NCBI GenBank assembly: GCA_028455995.1
Contig: JABELC010000002.1
Coordinates: 3,224,001-3,288,000, forward strand
DNA: 64,000 nt
Source: Scleromitrula shiraiana
Taxonomy: Eukaryota > Ascomycota > Leotiomycetes > Helotiales > Sclerotiniaceae
Direction: 5' to 3'
Part shown: in pieces, positions 33,201-45,447 of the stretch
How positions within the stretch are numbered: position 1 is the stretch's first letter
Layout of the letters: each line of letters opens with the position of its first letter
Translations under genes and position numbers: made by a program
The notes under the pieces: model-generated
The model's database searches: none
The model's input: only the letters and a program-made list of their open reading frames with translations
What the model was told of the DNA's origin: nothing

Positions 33201-33423
33201 GCCAATAATGAAAGCAGAAGACAACAAGGTTACAAATATGACAAGACGATGAAAGTAACGATGGAAGAAATATGTTTAAACTAACCATTGTAATCGAGCT
33301 TTAAACCTGGATGGGCGGCAACGATGGCGGAAAGAAGGCGCACTAGCAAGGTTAAAATCATTTTCTGAATAAGAGTAGATCGGACATACCAGTGGCTTCG
33401 TAACTCTTCCAGTTGGTAGGCAT
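30293..33423 (-). CDS. Tandem-module nuclear-type protein, nine exon-encoded repeats and AT-hook-like tail
   Basis: Exons by eye: 33390-33423, 33286-33342, 33009-33158, 32689-32853, 32407-32589, 32131-32310, 31888-32034, 31599-31778, 31384-31515, 31192-31265, 30986-31046, 30293-30690; 586 residues if spliced so. Exons 1-2 encode a lead segment (RLLSAIVAAHPGLKLDYN). Exons 3-9 each encode one module of about 44-60 residues opening with E-[IVM]-A-like, then GS-D-x-T, a hydrophobic, x-x-x-F/H and a basic helix, and most closing with GKDPKD-like turns. Exon 10 holds a short eighth copy and exon 11 a ninth (EKYGDGTTGKAISTRF) in a different frame from the splice-consistent one. Exon 12 has GRGRGRARKK, AT-hook-like, and an acidic end. 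Exon 6 ends with a GC donor (AAG|GCAAGA). The module resembles Myb/SANT-like helical DNA-binding units; chromatin role is inference. Confidence 0.75.
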
Positions 33424-34828
33424 CTTGAAAAGTAGAGTAGTTCTTTGATAACAATATGTCAGTATCAATACGCCGAATAGGATATAAGATGAGAGAAGGC
33501 GTCATGTATTGAGGGGTAAGATAGTAGACGTAGAGACTAAGGAGGGTAAAGATGAAGGACGAAGAAGGATATAGTGAATTATTCTAACATCGGTCGTTCT
33601 CAACGCAGAAGGTGAAGTGGGCAATGAAAAATGGTGTGATCGAGGAGGAAAAGAAAAATGATTGTCGAGGACAACAATGTGTAGGAATTATGATATAGAC
33701 AAACAGTCTGTATCAATATAGAATAGATCGTAGCTATTACATACCTTGTATTGTATCTTGGTGATGTTGTGAATGTGAGTTTTTTTGTGCCAGGCAATCA
33801 ACTTTGAGATCGAGCGTTGATCTGTAATATCAAATTAACATGAATCTTTTCTTTAGTATCGAAATAGAAACATCAAGAACACAAAGCAGAGATACACCTA
33901 CAATAGCTTGTATGCAAGAAGATTTGTTATTGTAATGGGATGTGGAATAGTAGAAATTCGTGAGAGTTGTTGAAGTTGTAGAGAGGAAGAAGGAAGAGTG
34001 GGAAATTGGTTGAGATGGAGACCTTAAATAAATGAATCCCCAAGAGCAACAACAAGCGAGATAAAAGTGCAGACAAGGCAGAAAAAACTTGGAAACTATT
34101 TAATCATGCAAATATGATTTGTTTTGAATGTGGCAGGATATGAAAAGAGAGAAGGAAGAATTCTAGGTACCTAGCTTCAACCTGTTACAACACAACCAAT
34201 AATTTAGATTTCGGTATCTAATCAACTCAGCATATGTTCCCCTCAACTAGACCTTTATTCTCAAACTACTTCGAGTAATTTTGCTCAAAGATTGAAGTCA
34301 TTATAAATTTGTATTTCTGTTGGATATTCCAAATTCATTAATAACTTTATAGATCCTCACGGTAACCTCAATCTCTGCAAGCGACCACTATAGATTTGCA
34401 TAGATTGAAATCATTGGAAAGAAGTTTCAAGGCAAAATCTGCCTCGTTTGATTTCAGAACTTGATTTAGCATATATTGATTGTTTCTTTTGTTATTGGGA
34501 GTAGACCAAGGTATTCTTCCCCTGTCCGTTTGTTAGCGGGAGAAAGCATACCTAGGTAAGTGATACATCATATGCAGTACCTAGGCATAAGGCTATCTAT
34601 CAACAAGCATGTACTTCGGCATACTGCGCCAAGATCAGAAGATTTCCAAAGAAACAAACGATCTTAAGAATTTAGAATGTCGCCCGAATAATAGAAGTGC
34701 TTGCTGTACAGAAAGAACCATAGCAAAAGGAAACATCAAGAAAAGAAACAACAACAATGGGCAAAATAACGTACTGGAGTCTTGAGTCTAGTGTATCTAA
34801 TAAATACCATCTGCTTCTATATTACATT
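33424..34828. other. Intergenic, promoter of module-repeat gene
   Basis: No gene recognised. It contains the upstream region and possibly a spliced leader of the minus-strand module gene, and the 3' flank of the PQ-loop gene. Frames here are short and AT-rich. Confidence 0.5.
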
Positions 34829-35748
34829 CTAAGATAACCGTGCATCTTTCTCACCAAATGACAACTTTTTATTCCCTTCCCCATACATCCAATATTGTAC
34901 ACCTAGAAATAAATCACAACACATCTGAAAGATACCACATAATTTAAAAGCCCACGGAATAGCACTCGTAGCCGTAAAAAACCAAAACATCTTCATAATG
35001 TCACCTGCAATCCAGCTTGCAAGGACTGAGAAACGAAACCCTTTGCAGGATCGGGATTTGTAGTTTGCGAGGATCTGGGGAATCGGGAGCGTGGCTTCGA
35101 TCCCGAGGCCGAGATACCCGATTGCATCCGAGTAGGTGGAGTAGAACCAGGGGAGCGGAGAGAGAATGAGTTCGCATGCGACAAGGCTTATGAATAGGTA
35201 CAGAAGAAACTGCCAATACCTGCACAATTTGTTTGTTTTAGCGAACATTCCCTGTTTTTCAAGAAAAGCAAAAGAAAAGGAGAACGGGGTGGGTAGGTGC
35301 ATGCATACGGTTTTGGGGAACGCCACTGCCAAAAGTTGTAGGGTCTCGATGCACCCGAATCTCCTTCCCTATGCGCAGCAAAAGGAAGTGCTGCATCCCC
35401 CCCTTTGGACGATGGTGATGGTCGATAATCCAACGCTACTTTTAACAAAATTGTTTGTATGCCAATCATAATGAACGATTGTATAAGCAAGGAAGTATCG
35501 AATTGCGCCCCTGGGTAGTAGAATACTCTGCATTGAACGAATTAGTACCATTGAGCAGCCTTGCAACGAACGAATGCTACATACCGCAGCAGAGATGCCA
35601 CCAGCATAATCAACGGGATATCCAGAGAGAACCCAGAACTAGACTTGGTTCGATGTATCGAGTAGGTCTGATCGGCATATGAAGTTAAGGGGGATATTAT
35701 AATAAATATAGGGGCAATGTAGCCCGTAATGAACCTGACGAGGCCCAT
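34829..35748 (-). CDS. PQ-loop repeat membrane protein (ANY1/SLC66A2-like)
   Basis: Three exons by eye: 35585-35748, 35309-35527, 34829-35219 (both introns phase 2), giving 257 residues with about seven hydrophobic segments. The second PQ loop is clear (GLGIEATLPIPQILANYKSRSCKGFR); the first is degenerate (ADQTYSIHRTKSSSGFS), lacking the Pro-Gln pair. This arrangement resembles yeast Any1 and human PQLC1/SLC66A2, which act in endosomal/Golgi lipid balance. The splices restore PKPYWQFLLYLF across intron 2. The charged loop after segment 4 (YRPSPSSKGGDAALPF) is cytosolic-type. Specific substrate unknown. Confidence 0.85.
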
Positions 35749-36320
35749 CTTGATAGATACAGCTGTAGCTGGGAATTCGAAGCCGGAATTGGCAGATTGG
35801 ATAACACACTATAGTACAAGTTCCATAAGAGACAGAAATATGTTCGATTGAAAAAAAGAAAGAATGATCAATTAGAAATAAAATGGTTAAACCTGGACAA
35901 CAATGCGATGAATAGTGGACACACTCGATGATGGATAAAATTAATTTGGATGACATAAGATTCCCGATGTATCGGGATGTCGGATTTATGTATCTCCGCT
36001 TATATCTGCACGCCAAGGGAGCTGATAGTGGAGAATACTTTATATAGATTGGCAGGGCAGCCCGCCCGCTACATCATTGACATAATATCATCTTATGTTG
36101 GAGAATTGAGAAGTGTCAATTCTGCTCTTAAATAATACATTGTAAGACCAGTTGCCTTTTTTATCTTCTTACAAGCTCCCCATTATTCAATTACACCACA
36201 TCCTCCCCAGGAGCAACTTCATACCCATCAACATCATCCTTCACATAAGGAGGCCTATAGAAATCAGCAAGCCCAACGACAAAGGACCTCATCATCCCCC
36301 TCATCTCCTCACTCAAGAAC
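35749..36320. other. Intergenic, nothing recognised
   Basis: Upstream of the PQ-loop gene and downstream of the next minus-strand gene. No coding frame with character. Confidence 0.5.
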
Positions 36321-37141
36321 CTACCTAGCAAAATTTCTCAAGCCCACCAACCCCGCCGTCCCCACAGCATAAACCCCCAACAAGTTACTCCATCCAATCT
36401 CCCCAATTTGTCTCTGCCCCACACTCAAAGCAGCCAAATCATAGACCAAGCACCCTCCAAAAATCCAATCACTCATACTAGCCAATGCACCAAATCCCAC
36501 ACCCGTCAAGACCTTGATCGCGGTGCTGGGACCCTCATGATTAAAGTAAGCTACAGATCCATTGTGTAAGAAATCGAGAACGCCGATTCCAGCGAATGTT
36601 TTGGCGACAATATGGGTGAGGACTGAGGAGGTAGATTTCGTATTCATGGGACCGAGTCGTCCGAATATGTAGTAGAGTTGAGTCAAGGAGTTGACAAGCA
36701 CGAATACATTTGCCTTTTTAAGTTGCTCCGTATTCCAGAATATCATCCAAGCTGTTTAATGAATTATTAATTAACACAAACTCACCAATTCCTTACAACT
36801 TAAAAACAAGACAGCATAGTTAGAATAAACTTACAAGCAATGCACAAATTCCCCACCACATAGTACGGCACGAAATCCGTCATGGTCGCCACCTCCTTCT
36901 TCTCCTTCTCACTCTTCTTCGGATCCAACTTCCACAACCGATACAACCAAACGCACTGAAAGATCTGCTGCGGAAAGAAAAATAACGCAATCGCGTACGG
37001 TTGGGGCGACCAAAATGAGAGATTCGCGTCGTGAATGTCTTTCATGTTGGGGCTCGAGAGCATGCCGTATTGTTGGGCGGCGAAATCAATCGCGAAGGAG
37101 AGGGGGGCGATCCATCGTGCTGTGCTGTGGGTTACGCCCAT
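36321..37141 (-). CDS. Multi-pass membrane protein, unknown function
   Basis: Two exons by eye: 36835-37141 and 36321-36751 (phase 1 intron, GTAAGT…AACAG), giving 245 residues. Start is the ATG in CAAAATGGGC. Hydrophobic segments near residues 10-25, 45-65, 85-110, 125-140, 155-170, 180-200 and 215-235 suggest six or seven passes. Motifs such as WSPQPYAIALFFFPQQIFQCVWLYRLW and YYVVGNLCIA look conserved-family-like, but I cannot name the family. The same strand and spacing as the PQ-loop gene do not suggest co-transcription. Confidence 0.8.
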
Positions 37142-37918
37142 TTTGATGATGTGAAGGGGTGTTAGGGATGTAGAGGATGGACGGGTATGTTTTATAATGT
37201 GATTTGGCAATGGAAGAGAAACTCTGGAATTAAATAGATCTTAATATTATAATAAGAATGGAATGGTTGTTGACTTATACTCATTCGTTGTAATACCCAG
37301 CTATATACCTACCATTAAAGTACCCAATTACTGACCACCATACCAAACAGCAAAGTCATGATGTCAGTGACATTCCCGAGTCGTTTACTCCGATTAAGTC
37401 TAGCCAAGACCTAATTAGGGACACATCAGTTATCCGGTCCAAAACCAAAACTTTATGACAGTATGTAACTAAGTCCGTCGGACTTTCGCAGGAGCTCTTT
37501 CCCCGCAAGCCTCTAAATTAAAGTTGTCTGTCATACCACGATTGTCGATGGTCTAAAATATTTAGATTCGTCCAGATCGGCATGTAAGCGAGAATCGCCC
37601 CCTTTCAATACGTACATACAAGAGATGGAATAGATAATAAAGTTACAATAAGGTCTAAGTTCGACAACATCACAAAGAATAGATAAATATAACTCGGTGT
37701 TGAAAATATTCTTCTAATTGTTGAAATCTTTTATACTGTGTGAATATAATTTCGATATTCACATTTTAACCATCTATCTGACTCGGATATAAACCCGTAA
37801 ACTCCCTCCGAAAAAGACAATGCAATATAACCCAATATAAACCCATTCTAAATCCCTCCATACCAAGAATCATTCAAACATCCACTCATAACATTTCGTA
37901 ACTATAATTACGAAATAC
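37142..37918. other. Intergenic, nothing recognised
   Basis: Between the membrane-protein start and the ADE6 stop. AT-rich 3' flank near 37740-37900; no gene seen. Confidence 0.5.
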
Positions 37919-40900
37919 TCATCCAACCCATCTTCTTGCGCTCTTGAACATCCTGACCCATGGTCCGAATTCGCCCCATTCCTCTACACGCTCCTTAGGT
38001 ACGTAACTACCTACATCTGCCATGATTGTTCTTTCTGGATGCGGCATCAATGCCAATACTCTTCCGTCCAAACTTCTTACACCGGCAATACCTTCGGGAC
38101 TGCCGTTGGGGTTGTATGGGTATCTCATGGTAGGTTTGCCAAAGTTATCGGTATATCTGATAGGAATGAGATTGTCGGCATTCATAGCCTCAAGATCTGA
38201 GGGGTTCTTGAATGAGGCTCGACCTTCACCATGAGAAACAGCGATAGGAAGCGAGGTTCCATTCATGCCATGCAAGAATACGGAAGGCTTCTTAGCATTG
38301 TCCTGAATCTTTACCATGCTGACTCTGCCCTCAAATTGTTGAGACTGGTTCTCAAGGAAAAGTGGCCAATGAGAAGTGCCAGGAATGAGTTCAGCAATAC
38401 GAGTAAGGAGTTGACAACCGTTACATACACCCAATGCAAACGTGTCTGGTCTGGCAAAGAAGTTTTGGAACTCTGGTCGGGCTTTCTGTTCGTGCATAAG
38501 GATGGATTTTGCCCAACCTTGTCCAGCACCTAAGACATCACCATAGGAGAAACCACCACAGGCAGCAATACCAACAAAGTTTGCAAGCGAGTAATGTCCA
38601 GAAATAATGTCAGTCATGTGGACATCGACTGGATCAAATCCTGCAGCTTTGAAAGCGAATGCCATCTCGGCGTGACCATTAACACCCTGTTCTCTAAGGA
38701 TAGCTACTCGGGGTGCTTTTGCGAAAGTGGAAGTGATTGAAGTTGTCAAGGGGAGAATATTTTCTTTTGGTTCGAAAGTTAACTTATATTGCAAACCTGG
38801 ATCGTTATCATCCTTGATGTTTTCGAATTCGGTGTCAGCACAGTCGACGTTGTCTCGAAGGCGTTGCATTTGGTGGGAAGTTGAGGACCATTGTTGTTGA
38901 AGCTCAGAACGAGTCATGTGTAGAACAGGCTTTTGACCGTAACGAATGGATAATTGTTGTTTTGAGGCTGCTGGTACTCTACCGATCTTTCTGATGAGAC
39001 CTGGTGGTGGTCCGCAGGTTGCAAAACATCTCATGAAGTTAACTTCATCTGACTTTCTGACTTGGAAGACAGCTCCCAGCTCTTCGTTGAATAATGCTTC
39101 AAGTACATGTGATGTAGAGCCGCTCTTGGTGATTCCATCAAGCATGATCTCAGCACCGCATCGACCAGCAAACATCATTTCGGCGATTGTGGTCAACAAT
39201 CCACCATCTGAAATATCGTGGTAGGCCAACACAACACCTGATTCATGAAGTTGTTGTAAAGCATCAAAATAATCAATGATTAGATCTGCATCCCTAACAT
39301 CAGGTGCTTCATTTCCGATTTGACCGAAAGATTGTGCAAGTGCTGATCCACCCATAGCTTTATGGCCTTGAGCAAGATCAACATACATCAAGACAGTTTC
39401 TCCAACATCTTCTAGTCTGCGGAGTGCAGGTGTCCAAGTGTCGCGAACATTTGCAACTGGTGCAAATGCTGAGATGACTACAGTCATTGGAGCTGTGACT
39501 GTCTTAGAGTCTCCAGTAGATTGATCCTTCCAGGAAGCTTTCATGGATGTTGAGTCTTTACCGACAGGAATACTTATTCCCAATCTAGGGCAAAGATCCA
39601 TCCCAATTGCTTGAACTGCTTCATAAAGAGCTGCACCTTCACCAGGTTGGTTGACTGCTGCCATCCAATTTGCTGACAAGCGAATTCGGGGTAAGTTGCC
39701 CAAGAGATGCGCAGCACCAATGTTCATCAAACTCTCGGCAACAGCCATTCTAGCCGAAGCAGCTGCAGAGATCAATGCTAAAGTTGGCTTCTCTCCCATA
39801 GCCATAGCCTCACCGGTTTTGAGTTTGCCGCCGATATTTAAGGCTGTGGCTGTCACAGCTACATCTGCAACAGGTACTTGCCATGGCCCAACCATTTGGT
39901 CTCGGGTCGTCATACCTCCTACACTACGATCGCCAATAGTGATGAGGAATGACTTTGAACCAACCGATGGCAATGTGAACACGCGGTTAATGGCCATTCT
40001 CAAGAGGTCATGGTCAGGGATTTGAGGATAGGCCTCTTTGAGAGACTTCTCCGCATCGAAAGGTGACAACCTAGGCTTCCTGGATTTAACAATCCTCTCC
40101 AACTTCCTATCACGAGGAAACAAAGTAGGCATTGGAAGGTTGATTGGGGTAGGGTGTTCCGAAGAATCACGATCAGTTACAACAAGCGAGGCAACCCCGT
40201 TTGCATCCTTCGCAACAACAGTACCGACATTGGAAAACCCACAACGTTCACGTTCTACAAATGATTAGCTAGGTAATTTGTCACTGATTTTATGAGAAAA
40301 CTTACTTGCGATACTGGTAAATCTACCCAAATCTTCCTTGTTTACAATCAAGACGTATCTTTCTTGTGCCTCGCAGCACCAGATTTGTAAGGGACTCATG
40401 CTGCTATCGGCACTTTCAACATCTCGTAATTCAAATCTACCACCATAACCAGCATCTTTGACAAGTTCAGGTAAGGCGTTAGATAATCCACCAGCTCCCA
40501 CATCGTGAATGAATGCAATTGGGTTTTCGTCTTTCAATGCTCTGCAAACATCGATAACCATCTGTGCTCGTCTTTCCATTTCAGGATTTCCTCTTTGAAC
40601 ACTGTCAAAATCAAGCTCAACGGAGCTTTCACCGGCAGAAGTGTTACTAGAGGCGGCACCACCACCAAGACCAATCAACATTGCTGGACCACCGAGAACA
40701 ATGACGCTAGCTTCTGGCTTCACGTCCTTGCCATTCTTCAAAGCGTGCTCTGGTCGAACCGTACCAATACCACCTGCAATCATGATAGGCTTATGGTATC
40801 CACGGTGCTCATCGGTTGAAGCATCGGCATCTGTGAGAAGTGTTCGGAAGGTTCCAGTAAGACATGGTCGACCAAACTCGTTATTGAATCTAGCACTACC

Positions 40901-42366
40901 AATTGGTGCCTCCAGCATGATATCCAAACTACTAGCATAATGTGCCGGTCTTCCAACGTCCATCTCCCATGGTTGTTTATGCCCTGGGATCAATAAATCT
41001 GAAACCCAGAAACCACAAAGACCAGCTTTTGGAGTAGATCCTCTACCAACGGCTCCTTCATCTCTGATCTCACCACCAGAACCAGTTGCTGCTCCTGGGA
41101 ATGGTGAGATTGCTGTAGGATGATTGTGGGTCTCGACCTTTGCGAGGTAGTGTACGACCTCAGGAGTTTGTTTCCAGCTTCCTGTTGAATATTCAGGAGC
41201 CCAGAAACTTCCCATCTCACCCTGTAGAACTGCAGCGTTGTCGCTATAGGCCGATACAGTGTAATCGGGGTTCTTGTTGTGGGTATTTCGAATCATCTCG
41301 AATAAACTTCTGTCCATGCCCATACCATCGATAGTCCAGTTTGCATTGAATTGCTTGTGTCGACAATGCTCAGAATTGACCTGAGCAAACATAAACAATT
41401 CAACATCAGTAGGAGGTCTTCCCAACTGAGTATATGCTTGAACAAGATACTCCATCTCAGGCACATCCAAAGCAAGTCCGCGCTTTACGTTGTAGGCTTT
41501 CAAAACTTCAATGGGTGTCGATCCCTCAACCCACAAGTCAATAACTTCTAAGGGCAATGGCTCTCCTTCTTCGAACATCTTGATGACATCTGGTTCCTCC
41601 GAGCTAATGTTCTCTGTCATACGATCGTAGAGAACATCCTTGAATGGTATTTCCTCTCCCTCAAACGGCTCGGCAAAGTTTATCAATATGGCTCGACCTC
41701 TTTCAATACGATGAACTTGGGACTGAAGTCCGCATACATGTGCGATACTCGTGGCTTTGGAACTCCATGGTGAAAGATTTCGTGGGGTAATATAGAAGAT
41801 TTTGGAAAGGCTTCCTGATTTTCCTGCCAATATTGTCTCTGCCTCTGGGTCGGGTTCGCCTGGCAGAAGTTGTTTGATTTTATCTTCGGTCTCGAAATCA
41901 GAATGTCTGAGATGAGCATAATGAATCCAGACTCCTTGGATGTGGTTGATCTTTGCCGAATTCAATTCATTAACTAAAATATCAGCCGTTAGTCTTGCTG
42001 TAAGAATAGCACTCAGTGTCCGATTCCGATTCCCATTTCATATTTTCCAAGACGGCTGTAATAGTGAATGCTAATTCATGATCCACCTTCCGATCAAAAA
42101 ACTCGAATATTGTATTATTTAATTCGATATTAAATAATGAAGATATTTGATTGTCCAATCACACAAACCAAACAACCAACACATAGGAAAAGATTTGTAT
42201 AACATAGCAATTCGTCCAAGGAATGGCACATCCCCTCCCAATGACTCGAAGTAACCAATCGCATTTGAAGCAAGTAAAAAAATAACCCTCACTCACCTCT
42301 AGCAGTAAGCTTCACAGCCTCTGAAGGCGTGAAGCAAGAACTTCCAGGTAACTTGAGATACGCCAT
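37919..42366 (-). CDS. ADE6: Phosphoribosylformylglycinamidine synthase (FGAM synthase)
   Basis: Large single-chain enzyme of de novo purine synthesis: FGAR + Gln + ATP to FGAM + Glu, cytosolic. Exons by eye: 42297-42366, 40306-41973, 37919-40254 (introns phase 1), giving 1357 residues, the usual eukaryotic length. Exon 1 supplies the N-terminus (MAYLKLPGSSCFTPSEA). The N-terminal and linker domains are followed by the first AIR-synthase-like half (VETHNHPTAISPFPGAATGSGGEIRDE, SEHCRHKQFNA), a second half (GDRSVGGMTTRDQMVGPWQVPVAD, YHDISDGGLLTT) and a C-terminal class I glutaminase domain with the nucleophile in VCNGCQLL and the His-Pro-Glu in MPHPERTI. All expected motifs are intact. Confidence 0.97.
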
Positions 42367-43177
42367 CGCATCGATGGAAGAAAAAAAAAAGAAAGGAATC
42401 AAAGAGAGAGGGAGAAAAAAAAAATTGAATCCTGCGATGTGCGTTGAGAAAACCAAAAATGGCGGGGTTGAAAAAGCGGGATGTTTGATATTTTTAAGTT
42501 ACTAGGATATACAGATTTATAAATTGACAGGGTTATTAAGCAAGCATTTTTGGGTTTTGGTGGCGGGGGCATGAGATTGATATCTTTATGTAATTGTAAC
42601 CAATCATTTTGGGGGCTGACCCGATTGATATTCTATCATATTTACTTAATCATCAGTCCATTGATATATCAAAATATAATTTCATGTCCCGCGACTCTGA
42701 TCTACAGTGTCTACATAGCCTCTATGCCTCTGTATGGCTTCTACTTTATCTATCTAATACCGCAAACCCTTCCACCACATCGTTTCTCAACCTCAAACAT
42801 ACACTCCAACTCCCCAACTACAACGATATATCTACCCTTCACCAAAACTCACATATCCCTCTCTTCATCAAATTAACTCCCCTCATACTATATCCATATT
42901 CCACCTGAACGTTTCTCAACTCCCCTTCCTCTAAAAACACCTTCTGAAATCCCCTCATTTCCCTCACTGGTCTAGATACTATCGCGCTGATCCGTATTTT
43001 CCACATCTATCGATACGGTAACATGATCTTCATGGTTAATTCTGGTGGTTGGGACTTGCAAATGATGAACTCTTTGTGATGTACAATATATACCTTTTAT
43101 GTTCTATATAGAATTGGATGGATAACACAATCCCATCACCAAATATGCTACTCATAAATCCAAAATTCTACCCCCCA
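42367..43177. other. Intergenic, ADE6 promoter
   Basis: Poly-A/G leader immediately upstream of ADE6 (42383-42425), then C/T-rich sequence. Frames 42550-42908 have no coding character. Confidence 0.5.
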
Positions 43178-45103
43178 TCATTTGACCCCCACAACAACCA
43201 AATTCCTCGGACTAACCCCATACTCAAAAACCCCCTCCACCCACGCCTCCCTTACCCTTCCCCCCTCATCCCCCTCTCCCACCCCCATCCCCTCCCTCAA
43301 AAACACCCACCGATCCACTACAACCAAACTCTCCACCACCCCCGCACTAAAAGCCATCAAACTCCACATAACACTCAACTCCCTCTTCTTCCCCGCATAC
43401 CTCTCCTCATACCCCCTAATCTCCTCATCCGTAACCTCCCCCATTTTGTCCGAAATCAGTGCGCTGATATCCGTGCGTTGGGGTTGCGACTGCGAGCTGG
43501 TGGAGGGTTGGGTTAGTTTTTGCAGGGCCCCGCGCACGTAGGTCACGAAGGTTGTGTAGCAGGATTTGCGGAGGGAGCCGATTATTATGGGGGTTGTGGT
43601 GTGGGATTGTTCTTGGTCTTCTTTTGGGGTGCAGGATTCTGATTCGCTGGACTCGCAGGGTGGGGGGCTGGAGGTGGGAGGTGAAGAGAGAGGTACTTTT
43701 TCCACGACCCCGTAATCGAGGAATAATTTTTGCAACAAGGCGCGGTAGAAATGTCGAGTGAAGAATGAATCGCTATCCTTAGGTGTCCAATTCGCGGGTG
43801 CTTGAACACCCATCATTCGGGCAGTAATGTTTAGGGGGATTCCGGTGCCGTTGTATGTGCTGAGTCGTTTGGACATGGGATAGCCGTGGGGATCATGAGT
43901 ACTTGACTCTTCTTCGGGGGGCGAGGATAAGTTGAGCGCGCGGAGATTGGGTCGTAAGAGCGGGTGTTTGTAGGTGGGTGCGGAAAGCCGTTCGGTGAGG
44001 AGGTTGTAGCAACATCCTACGATGGCGATAGCGTGGACGGAGGGGTTGAGCAGGAGAGAGCGGATTCCGTGGTGAGAGAGATTGCCGCAAGAATGGATGG
44101 AGATCGCCATGAGATTTATTTCAGATGGCTCTGAAACTCGGGAAATGGCTTCAGTGGTTGTGATATCGGAAGAGGTAGGGGAGTCGGATATGATGTTGAG
44201 TTTTCCGGAAGGAGCAGATAGTTTTAGATCTTCAATCTGAGATACTACATCGGATAGATCACCATCTTCAACACGGTGCTCCACGTATTGAATAAAACCC
44301 TTTCCATCACTTGGGGTATAGATAGTAGCCAAATCCTTGACTGGTCTCAAATCAGCCTTCGCATCCACTGGCGATTCCAACCTCATAGCAATTCTTCCCT
44401 TTCTGTTGAGTTTATCTTCAGGAATCATAGCAGCTTCTCTCTGACGAAAAATCTTCTTATTCCTCATAACCACTTCTCGTTCTGCCATCCCAGCTAGAAC
44501 ATCCATACTTTTAGCTCCATTAATATTAAGCTCCTTACTCTCCACGGCTACAATATTCTTATTGTATGGTGGGCTAGCCAACGTACGACCCAAATAATTT
44601 TGACCACTTCCAAAATCCACGAAGTGAGTGATTTCTTTCCCAGTACTAGCAGCTACATCATCGGCAACTTTCACAACGTAGTCCGAAAAATTGGCAACCT
44701 CATGGATCTTTTTTGGAACCATACCAACAGCAACATGTCGAGGTAATTTCGTAGTACTTTGTTTCTCTTTAGGAACTTCCCTTACTAGAGAATGTTTTCG
44801 GATTTCTTTAATATATGATATTAAAGATTCGGGAGGATTGTCTTCACGTGGGAGAGATAGATCATCGCGCATAAGAAGATCGAGCAATGCCATTGGAGAA
44901 CAGGAAAGGAGCCATGATCGCCATTCTAATGGTAAGACTTTGTGATAGAGACTTGGCTCTCTGGTGAAGAAATCTAGGATGTGTACGCCGCCACAGAGAG
45001 TTTGGAAAATAGTGGAGGTTGTAGCGAATTGTAAGAGTGAGTCGACGTATTCATCGGCGTTTGAGAAATCGTCCGGGTAGGGTAATGGTTTATTTGGGGG
45101 CAT
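43178..45103 (-). CDS. METTL25/RRNAD1-type methyltransferase-like protein
   Basis: Intronless, 641 residues, start at the ATG in CATCATGCCC. A Rossmann-like SAM-binding motif FVDFGSGQNYLGRTLA lies at about 161-176, followed by AVESKELN. The family's signature downstream blocks are seen: IHSCGNLSHHGIR near 336 and VGCCYNLLTERL near 360, with SKRLSTYN. A low-complexity insert of charged residues sits near 395-410 and another (PPTSSPPPCESSESES) near 475-500. Members are putative methyltransferases; substrate unknown. The reverse-strand frames at 43118-43541 are shadows of the C-rich 3' end. Confidence 0.88.
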   Translation of the reverse strand: MPPNKPLPYPDDFSNADEYVDSLLQFATTSTIFQTLCGGVHILDFFTREPSLYHKVLPLEWRSWLLSCSPMALLDLLMRDDLSLPREDNPPESLISYIKEIRKHSLVREVPKEKQSTTKLPRHVAVGMVPKKIHEVANFSDYVVKVADDVAASTGKEITHFVDFGSGQNYLGRTLASPPYNKNIVAVESKELNINGAKSMDVLAGMAEREVVMRNKKIFRQREAAMIPEDKLNRKGRIAMRLESPVDAKADLRPVKDLATIYTPSDGKGFIQYVEHRVEDGDLSDVVSQIEDLKLSAPSGKLNIISDSPTSSDITTTEAISRVSEPSEINLMAISIHSCGNLSHHGIRSLLLNPSVHAIAIVGCCYNLLTERLSAPTYKHPLLRPNLRALNLSSPPEEESSTHDPHGYPMSKRLSTYNGTGIPLNITARMMGVQAPANWTPKDSDSFFTRHFYRALLQKLFLDYGVVEKVPLSSPPTSSPPPCESSESESCTPKEDQEQSHTTTPIIIGSLRKSCYTTFVTYVRGALQKLTQPSTSSQSQPQRTDISALISDKMGEVTDEEIRGYEERYAGKKRELSVMWSLMAFSAGVVESLVVVDRWVFLREGMGVGEGDEGGRVREAWVEGVFEYGVSPRNLVVVGVK

Positions 45104-45447
45104 GATGATTGAAATTAATTCCCGAATCCTTACGAAAGATTTCCTATTTCTTCAATAAAGATTCGGTCAACTCGAGTACCTCGATGCTGTATTTGAGATT
45201 TTGGGCTTCAAAGCTTGTGGTTGTGGATATTTTTTCACCCATCTTTTTAAGCGAAGAGTTCAAACAAACGGGCGGGACTACGATTAATTGTCCTAGATCA
45301 ACTTCTACAATTTTAAGGAGTATGTTTGTGGAACTCAAACATACACCAAATTGCAAGACGTTCTCAAATCACAGATTTATAACCAAGCATAAATGGGGTT
45401 TAAATTTATTTTACATTTAATTCTACAATATTAAGCAAATTGTCTAG
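45104..45447. other. Short intergenic region
   Basis: Promoter of the METTL25-like gene and 3' end of the TFIIIC gene, both on the minus strand. No other feature seen. Confidence 0.5.

Noticed and set aside
43118..43541. Pro-rich plus-strand frames
   Set aside because: Antisense of the C-rich 3' end of the METTL25-like gene.
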